This document shows, one piece after another, positions 56,673 to 64,000 of a stretch of 64,000 nucleotides of DNA (positions within the stretch are counted from its first letter, which is position 1; each line of letters opens with the position of its first letter). This DNA is from Trichosphaerium sp. ATCC 40318. Its lineage: Eukaryota > Discosea > Flabellinia > Trichosidae. The notes beneath the pieces were generated by a model that saw only the letters and a program-made list of their open reading frames with translations, did no database searches and had not been told where the DNA came from. The position numbers and the translations under genes were made by a program. The stretch is from NCBI GenBank assembly GCA_038496445.1, contig JALMLS010000536.1, forward strand, positions 62,001 to 126,000, written 5' to 3'.

Positions 56673-59118
56673 ATGGAAGAGAAGAGCAGACCGCAAATAA
56701 AAGAATTGTTAGATGGTGTATGTTGTTAGGACGTGATAAATTTTTGCTCACTATGTACTCAGGTCGACAGCGCATTAAATACCGTGTTTGATGGCGTTCG
56801 TAGTGAAAGTATAGATCAAACAACTGTAAAAACGTTATTGGCATACATAAAAAACATTATACAACGCGGTAACGATGAGAAATACAGAACTATCCACAAA
56901 ACTAACGCGGCGTTTCAACAAGTGCGTACTACGTATCCTCTTACTTTTATTGCACTCAAGGGAGTGCTTATTATTAGTACAATAATAAATCTGACATATT
57001 GCCAGCGAATCGGTCGTTACCCAGCCTCTGTCGATGTTCTACGCGCTGTAGGCTTCGAAGAGCGAGAGAACTCTTTTGTAATGCCAGCAACAGATATTCA
57101 TCTCAGGTAAACCGCGCACCTGTTTTCCTAACTACATACGCTCTCGTATACCACGTTAACGCATTTTTAGATTAAAAATCCTTCAGTACGCTGGACGCGT
57201 TGCTACATCGTTTCTGGCTAACCAAAACAACCTACTCGAGTTTGAAGCCACACAGAAATCAGGTACGAGTATTTCTTAGGACGCAAAAGTGTCCTCTAAC
57301 TGAGAATTTAGCTGAATCTGGATCAGCAACTGGAAAACCTGCTTTCGATTTTAATCAAATGATGGCAGCCGAAAAGAAGAAAGCACTGACAAAGAGGAGG
57401 ATGGGTAAAATGAGTGAAAGTGAGCATGAAGATAGAGCTATAGGCATGCTACTAGCTGGTGTTTGTGCTGATATACTAGGTAAGATATGAGAAAAACATA
57501 CTACATTTCCAAAACCTATGTTCAACGAAAAGAGTCATTGTCTTCTACCCGAGTTTTGACTTATTGTTTTAATTAGCTGCTCCATTTGATGGTTGGTCTG
57601 GTCAAGCTGTTGAATCAAAACACCCTGGTGGTGTATGGGTATACGAGCAAAGTACTCGTGAAGACTTACCTCGTATGTAAACTGATAATGGAAACGAACA
57701 TCTTTTTTTTTTTTTTAAACCTCTGATCTAGGTGAACGTGGAAGATACACTGAAAATACACAAGTACTCTTAGCAATATCACAGAGTATAATAGAGTGTT
57801 CAGAGCTTGTACCAAAAGCAGTAGCATCACATTGTACAGGTATAGCCCAGAATCAAAGTTTTTGTGTAATCTTAGTTTTTGAACATAGAGAGATACTCAA
57901 CGGATAGACTTTATAGCTCGTGTAAGCTTGTCTACGAACTACTAAAAAGCGGTAAAGCAAACTACCTACAAAGCGCAAGAACAGCTTTACCGTCAGAGTT
58001 TAACGATGCCAGTGCACTCATACGTGTCGCACCTGTGGCATTTACTTTTCAACGCTCTGGGTGAGTCACAAATAGACTTTTTTGTTTTTTTCTTATTTGC
58101 TTGACAGGGACCGCATTCTTTATGAAGCTGTTTGTGGTGTACTGTTAACAACACATGTTAATCCAGAAGGTATGCAGATCGAGTATAGAGAGTGTAATTG
58201 TAATATTAATACTCGTTTAGCTGTGGACGGAGCTTTTGTTTATTGTAAGGCACTTGCTGAAATATTACTTCTTGAGGTTCGTTTGCTGCTTTTTTTGGCT
58301 TCTGAGGCCTTTTAATTTAACTTATTTGTTATTGTTAGGATCGTACAAAGATTGATGTATCTAAGTGGGTTAAAGAAATGGCACATACAGCAAAGACAAA
58401 AGGATTGCGGTCGAAATTGTTAAAACTTATTGCACTTATTGATAAATTCCAGAGTGGTGATAATAAGGGTATTAGTGATCAAAAATTTTTGAGGTACATA
58501 ACCATCTACAAATAGCACCTTATTAAGCATTATGTTTAATGGTGTTATAGGTTTATATCAAGCGATGAAAAGAACCAAGCAACAGAGGTATGATTTTTCA
58601 TTTTTTTCGAACATTCACAATTTGAAAATTTTTTCTTTCTATTTTTTGATGTCTTTGTACCTCCTTGGAAGCGCTTTTATACCCTTAAAATAATGCCTGT
58701 GCCATTTCATGTGGATAATATACTGGGATTCGTGAGGGTTTTTGGTGGCTAGTTTGCTAACATTTTGATTATAGATGACAGTTTGTGCTTTATGGTTTTT
58801 TATCCGATATATAACTGATCCCGTTGAAGCAATATCAAAAGTTATACAAGCAGGTGGGCGTACTAGTACATTAGCTACAGCTGTAGCAATGCTTTTCGGA
58901 GCTTTCTATGGAGCTGGATTCATACCAAGGTACTATCAAAGAGGTAGTTGTGTACTACATTGTGCTTATTTGGTTTTTTTTTTCAAAGAATTTGGACAGA
59001 ACAAATGGAACGAGATGCCTTTGATGAAACTGTAATGGTAGCTAAACAACTTTCTACAAAGGATTTTATTGGATTTTGCTTATCAGTTGAAGAACAGAAA
59101 GCACAAAGAAACTTGTAG
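56673..59118 (+). CDS. PUB domain fused to ADP-ribosylglycohydrolase-like domain (probable pseudoenzyme)
   Basis: A fusion of a PUB domain (binds the p97/VCP C-terminus) with an ARH-fold domain. ATG 56673 (MEEKSRPQIKELLDG). PUB: LLAYIKNIIQRGNDEKYRTI, then HKTNAAFQQ and RYPASVDVLRAVGFEERENS with FVMPATD. After a charged linker (PAFDFNQMMAAEKKKALTKR) the ARH part begins EDRAIGMLLAGVCADILGAP. It continues with ERGRYTENTQVLLAISQSI, EFNDASALIRVAPVAF, TTHVNPEG and QAGGRTSTLATAVAMLFGAF, then YGAGFIPRIW, ending EEQKAQRNL* (59116-59118). ARH3-type enzymes bind Mg2+ through T-D-D and G-G-D-T-D motifs; here these are T-E-N and G-G-R-T-S, so hydrolase activity is doubtful. Roughly ten introns keep the frame continuous across both domains, supporting a true fusion. 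Confidence 0.75.
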
Positions 59119-59182
59119 TAATACACCAAAAAAAACCCGTGTAAGAAGTTTTAACTAGTTAGTACTAAATTGTTGATTTACT

Positions 59183-60610
59183 TTAAAACTCGGGCCAAAA
59201 GTTTATCCTTAGCCCTGTATTGTCTATGCATCCTAGAGAATCAATCATTTTCTGTGTTATTTGAGTATCTTTATGAGAAATGTATTTAAGGCTTGGTAAA
59301 TTAACAATTCCTGCATTAGTGATTTGTGAGCAGCCTTCTAGAGCTAATTTGTGGATGTTAACAAGACTGTTCACTCCTTTGTCAGTTATAAGCCTACAAT
59401 AAGAGAGGACTATGACTTTAACACCAACTAAGTAGCTTAAACCCTCATCTGTAACAGGTGCACCAACAATGCATATTGTATGTACTCCAGCAAGTGCTTT
59501 TAAAGTGCTGTCATCAACGCAATCAACTCCTGTAATATCTATGACTTTTACACCTGCCAATTGTTTTATCCCGTCATTTGTTACAGAGCTACAATAACTC
59601 AAGTCAATATGCTGTGCACCTACAACACATGGTATAACATCATCTGTTATTTGGTAACAATCGCCAAGTTCTATACAAGGTATACCAGCCAAAAGTTTCA
59701 ACACATTGTTTGATATCTGAGTGCAACCATGTAGCCTAATTATTTTAATTGTGTTAGTTGTTTGATTTCGTGTTAACAGATACTTTACTCCTTCATCTGT
59801 AATTTTCTTGCAGTCATTAAAAGATATGAAACTTGCATTTGTTAGAGCTCTTACACTTTTATCTGTAATGTCACATCTGTCAAGATTTATCTTGTGTACA
59901 CTACTTGAAATGGCTATGACACCTTTGTCGCTGATATTTTCACAATCAGATAAATCAATAGTGTGTACTCCAGAGAGTGCTGCAAGTCCTTTATCTGTTA
60001 TTTTTGTGTATGAAATATCAATTGTGTGGATTCCAGCAAGTTCTTGAAACCATTCATCTCTAAAATGCCCATATGATTCTAGTGTATGAATGCCAGCAAG
60101 TTGTTTAAATCCAAAACGTGTCAAGGTGCATTCATCTTCTATATGTAGCTGCAAATGATGTACACCTGAAATATGTTCTAACATAGTATCTGTTAAGGAA
60201 ATAACACCCAGTATTTCAAGGTGACGGACACCAGAGAGAGATTTAAAGTCATCATCAGTCATTGTAATATCGTCAATAACTATTGTCGTATTTTTCAACA
60301 GAGCCTTCCCGTTTAGTTTGAGTAGATTTTCTCTTGACCTCACATTCACCTCTAAATATCCCAAATGCTCTAAAATGATTGTAGAAAAGAGTTTACAAAC
60401 AAATGTGGCAGATATACGGCATTTCTTGCCCAAAAACGCCAGAATACAAAATATAATTTCTGTTGGTAGCCAAAGCAATTCTAATGGCCTACAAGAGTAT
60501 AAGTACCTTTCAATACATATTAGTCACAGTTACGAAAACAGACTTCATATAAGTCTATAAAACATGCTCATTAAACTTACTCCGCTAGAACTGTTGGTGT
60601 TTGAAGCATA
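59183..60610 (-). CDS. F-box/leucine-rich-repeat protein, paralog 2
   Basis: Close paralog of the F-box/LRR protein at 12551-13894, with the same F-box region (LPTEIIFCILAFLGKK, SATFVCKLF) and about fifteen LRRs of the SGVHTIDLSDC-x-x-ISDKGV type. It ends NFWPEF* (59183-59185). The F-box exon has no ATG of its own in frame (TTG at 60478). A short first exon on the minus strand from ATG 60610 (MLQTPTVLAE) with a GTAAGT donor joins through an acceptor CTTGTAG to PLELLWLPTE, restoring the frame. Paralog 1 reads through this position without an intron, so one of the two gained or lost this intron. Likely an SCF substrate receptor; target unknown. Confidence 0.8.
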
Positions 60611-60872
60611 CTGGCGAAGAAATGCTATTTTATTTTTTGGACACGTGGTTTTTTATTCAAGATCTTTTCAATTCTTGTTGAACGTAAGTTGACCACAAAT
60701 GCAGTAATTTGTTAAACGTTTTCCATTTTTAGTTAGAAAGACATCAAAATTGCCGTCATTTCCCTAAACGGACATAGAGAACCAAAACATAAAGTTTGGA
60801 ATTAGCTATTTGGGTTTGGTCACGAGACGATTTCTTACTACTAAACACTTATGTTTATTAGAGGTGTGATGT

Positions 60873-62284
60873 TCACAGCACTTTTGGAGTATCAATCTGA
60901 GCAAATTCGTTTACATTCAAGGTAGCCATAACTTCCTCAAATGTTGTTGGTTTTTGCTTCTCATCATCTGTTTCGATAAGACATTCCAATTTAAAATGAG
61001 GCTTTGGGGCTCCGTAGAAAGCTATTGACATGCGTTCCTAAGGCATTAAAAGGTTAGTTCAAAAATGCAACGAATCTTTAGGTTTTTTTCTTGTTCTAGT
61101 TGTACATACCGCATAATCTGTTGCCCATCTTACTCTGTGTGGTGTTGGTATCCATTTTTGATTTGTCCATCTGCCTAAAATGAAGCCAATATTCACAAAT
61201 AAAGCACCAGGTATTGGATCAGCGTACACCTTGAAATCAAAATAAGAACAGTGATTCGATGACAATAATTTCTTGCACCCATTCATTGTTTTTTTTCTTG
61301 ACTTCTAATGATTTTGTAGCTTCTGTCATTGCCAGTATTGTCATTGTAACAAAATCAATATGCTCAGCCATACGCATTTGTCTTTCCTTTGGAGTTGATT
61401 TTGGATAGTAATTTGCTTTCAATGCAAACACTCCATCAAAGTGAGGCTTGATTAGTTTATCAGGGTCTATGTGTAATCCCTGTGCTGATATTCTACAGGA
61501 CAGAATGGTGAGCATGGAAGCCACATGCCAAAACAACAGACATTACCTCAACAACACGAAATACAAGTTTCTCATTGCATAGTAGTAATCACGTGTAGCC
61601 AAATCATGATCATGACATGGTGGAGGTACATTACTCTCATACAGTACATGAGATGTCAAGTCTTCTGGAGGAGGTGTGAATGGGCCAACAGCAAACCTTT
61701 CAAGGGCATCATTTGGATATCCCTTTCTACCCTTTTTGAACAAGTTTAGAAGATGTAAGAGGCCACTGGGATGGATAGAAACGTACAAGCAATGCACTAA
61801 CATTTTCACCTTCATAAGGAGAATATCCACGACCTGCAATACACTTTTTGGCGTGTTTCATTTTCTCACTTACAGGTTTCTTGAAAAACTTATCATTCTC
61901 TTTGAACATATTGTCGATAATACTTTGATCAATTCCATGACCGGTGATGTACAAACAACCAATATTGGTAAAAGCTATTAGCATGATAAGAAAATAAAGT
62001 CGTTTCAAATCACGTGTGGATTGGAACAGAAGAAAATCTAGTGGAAGAAAAAAGAATAGGTTTCTTTGTGGCATTCATGAGTATCAGGGGCTTTTTGTTA
62101 CCTTTCTCAATAGCATCTGCTACCACTTGTTGTTTAGCGGGAGAACTTGAGTAGTATCCAGAAATATCAACCACTACTAAGCCATTTTTAAGAGTACCTG
62201 TATCACATGGCTGTTAAAAAAGGAGTGTAAGAACTGGAATAGCTTACGAACAGTTCGGTTGCTGCTATCAGGAGTTGTTGCCAT
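60873..62284 (-). CDS. 2-oxoglutarate/Fe(II) oxygenase, isopenicillin-N-synthase-like
   Basis: Non-heme iron dioxygenase of the DIOX_N plus 2OG-FeII_Oxy type. The probable start is ATG 62284 (MATTPDSSNRT), joined to LKNGLVVVDISGYYSSSPAK. The N-terminal domain has FTNIGCLYITGHGID and KCIAGRGYSPYEGENVS. The catalytic double-stranded beta-helix has HFDGVFALKANYYPK, then AEHIDFVTMTILA with the H-x-D metal pair, PGALFVNIGFILGRWTNQKW and TPHRVRW supplying the distal His, and ERMSIAFYG with the 2OG-binding Arg. Stop TGA is at 60873-60875 (DTPKVL*). All metal and co-substrate residues are visible, so it is likely active; the substrate (small molecule hydroxylation or cyclisation) is not predictable. 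The exact first-exon splice is uncertain. Confidence 0.8.
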
Positions 62285-62754
62285 AGTAGTACAATGATCA
62301 GATTATACGCCTCGTAGCACCCAATAGTTATTCATAGTGGCGAAAATGGGATTTTTGGAAACTCTAAACTTCAGCCTACATAGTGCTCAATTGTAAGAAG
62401 CACGGGATCAGTTAAATTAACCGGCCAAACTGGGACAACTATTAATCCGGTTTTGTTGGAAACATAGTTGGTGCAAGACTTATACAAGTAGTATCTATCA
62501 ACGGCGTACTAAGCTTTTTACCACTGCAGGCCTGTTGTGAACGGACTCAAACAACAGTTTTTAACAACAATAGTGGTATGTTGTTATGATTATCAGTTAG
62601 TTAACCAGGCTATTTTCATTTCTTCTCCAAGCGAGTTGTACTTCGCGCTTGTGGTTTCAAATCTCTAAACTTACATGTGACAGACCGTCACGCTAGTTGC
62701 CTGATTTTAAAATTGTGGAAAACACGTGACGAATGAGTAATAATATTGTGTTTA
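62285..62754. other. Intergenic region
   Basis: About 470 bases between the 5' end of the oxygenase gene and the 3' end of the SDR gene. CACGTG lies at 62723-62728. I see no other feature. Confidence 0.4.
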
Positions 62755-64000
62755 TTAGTGTTTAAAGAACTTTTGGTCATTCGAAAAGATCTTAGGCAAT
62801 AAGCCTAACATCATACGTGCATAGCTAACAGGAGCATAATACCAATAAGTACGCCGAATAGCATTAATTATGCCTTCAGTATACATCCATTGCTTACGAG
62901 CAATGGCTGCTTTGTACTGTGCAACAGCATCCTAAGCCAGATGAGCATTCAAAAAAAAAAGTTGTAAGTGAAAAAAATAAGAACACATGCTTGAGGTTCC
63001 TTAGAGTCTTATGGTTACATGTAGTTTGTTTTTGTGCGTACTTCAATCGGATAAGATAACCTTTTAGAGCTTTTTATGGTGGATTCAGGGACCTTGTCAA
63101 CATCCACGTGCGATCCGTCTGGTAGAGACATTGCTGAAAGGAATCCGGTTTGTATAGGGCCAGGGCAAATAAGTGTAACGCCTAGCTCTTTGTCAATGTT
63201 CTCCCATCTTACTGCTTCAAAGAATCCTAGGAAACATCATTAAAAAATTATGTTAGCAAGCAGAAGACTAACCCTTTAGAGCCCATTTTGATGCGTGATA
63301 AACACTGACTCCAGGTGCAGTAATTCTACCTTAATAGCGTTAGAAAGAAGATACTTCTTTGGTTCTTTTAACGACTACAGCTTCTTACCAGCCATTGAAC
63401 TTATAGCAGCGATTGACCCACGTGATTTGCGCAAGTGAGGTATAGCGTATTTTGTAACCATAATCGCTCCTTTAACGTTAACATCAAGAATACGTTGTAC
63501 AACACTCTCATCCATGTGCTCGGCAAATCCCATTATACCTAAAAACACTTGTTACCACTGAAACAAGCTCGCCAAACCTCAGACTTTGTGCTATCAAAAT
63601 ACGTACCAAACCCAGCATTTACGATGAGAAGGTCAATAGAACCATATTTACTGACGGCCTGATCAATCAAGTTCCTAAAAAAGTTGTGATTCGGGCTTTT
63701 TATTGTTCAAGGCGGTGCAATATTTGTCCGTTCAACCGTACTTTAAATCTGAGTCTACTGTGACATCCGTCTTTACCACGAGCGCACTACCGCCACAACT
63801 TTCGACTTTCTTGGCAACTTCTTCGAGCTTAGACTCTGTTCTAGCGCCCAAAACAACACTAACTTGGTTTAACAAGTGGTAGAACGATTACACGTGATTT
63901 CCAAAATTATGACAAGGGGTAACTTTTCACCGTACTTTGCACCATCTTTTGCGTAAGCGTAAGCAAATTCAGCACCAATGCCAGAACTAGCGCCTGTAAT
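62755..64000 (-). CDS. Short-chain dehydrogenase/reductase (5' end outside window)
   Basis: Classical SDR, NAD(P)-dependent oxidoreductase. The window edge cuts its N-terminus; the first visible residues are ITGASSGIGAEFAYAYAKDG, the Rossmann glycine motif TGxxxGIG. Further minus-strand exons give ESCGGSALVVKTDVT (acidic cofactor-binding region), YGSIDLLIVNAGFG (NAG), VNVKGAIMVTKYAIPHLRKS, GSIAAISSMAG (catalytic Ser) and VSVYHASKWALKGFF (YxxxK). The end is CPGPIQTGFLSAMSLP, then LLPKIFSNDQKFFKH* with TAA at 62755-62757. The Ser-Tyr-Lys catalytic set is complete. The C-terminal extension with aromatic residues (RRTYWYYAPVSYARMMLGLL) resembles DHRS7-like membrane-associated SDRs, but that is a guess. 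Confidence 0.85.

Noticed and set aside
1-64000. Prokaryotic or viral origin of the window
   Set aside because: Pervasive GT-AG introns and core eukaryotic genes (RPB7, OST3/6, La, KDM8) make a bacterial or compact viral genome untenable; no CRISPR array was seen.

Overview
The window is nuclear DNA from an AT-rich, intron-bearing eukaryote. Most genes are split by short GT-AG introns, usually about 40-60 nt and often with long A/T runs. Gene density is high, both strands are used, and typical eukaryotic genes are present: RPB7, an OST3/6 subunit, La, KDM8/JMJD5, a CHTOP-like RGG protein and a RIX1/PELP1-like protein. A CDPK-like kinase with EF-hands, an intronless PPR protein and abundant ankyrin and F-box/LRR proteins suggest a unicellular protist or alga-like lineage. 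I cannot name the organism from sequence alone. No bacterial operons, rRNA, convincing tRNA or CRISPR arrays were seen.

Layout. 0-11.5 kb: an unrecognised gene, a 2H phosphoesterase, KDM8 (-), a RIX1/PELP1-like gene (+), RPB7 (-) and OST3/6 (+). 12.5-20 kb: an F-box/LRR gene (-), a GFA/CENP-V-like protein (+) and a long GH78 alpha-L-rhamnosidase (-). 20-24 kb: a small membrane protein and a type I membrane protein with a Pro/Thr stalk. 24-31 kb: an ankyrin plus PARP-like (tankyrase-like) gene, a second ankyrin gene (-), and 2 kb of decayed duplicated DNA. 31-40 kb: a Ca2+-regulated kinase (-), La (-), a CHTOP-like gene (+) and the PPR gene (+). 40-46.7 kb: poorly resolved membrane and low-complexity genes mixed with gene fragments (P450, PUB exon, F-box/LRR tail). 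46.7-54 kb: a cytochrome P450 (-), a secreted PSI-domain protein (+), a complete pogo-like DNA transposon and a NUDT6-like Nudix hydrolase (-). 54-60.6 kb: a repeat protein ending in a PD-(D/E)XK-like nuclease, a PUB domain fused to an ADP-ribosylglycohydrolase-like domain, and a second F-box/LRR gene (-). 60.8-64 kb: a 2-oxoglutarate/Fe(II) oxygenase (-) and an SDR dehydrogenase (-, cut by the window end).

Most interesting points: the four-repeat + nuclease protein; the PUB-ARH fusion, whose metal-binding aspartates are replaced (probable pseudoenzyme), in the same window as an ankyrin-PARP gene; the pogo-like transposon whose two transposase frames overlap at an in-frame A_AAA_AAG heptamer and whose second frame encodes a Cys-rich zinc-type tail; and a family of F-box/LRR genes with at least four decayed 3' fragments scattered around the window, two of them in a tandem segmental duplication. 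CACGTG, often as AATCACGTGATT, is clearly over-represented and frequently sits in introns.

Exon boundaries were inferred by eye from frame continuity, GT/AG signals and family similarity. CDS coordinates span first to last coding base including introns. Functional names come from motif recognition, not from a database search.
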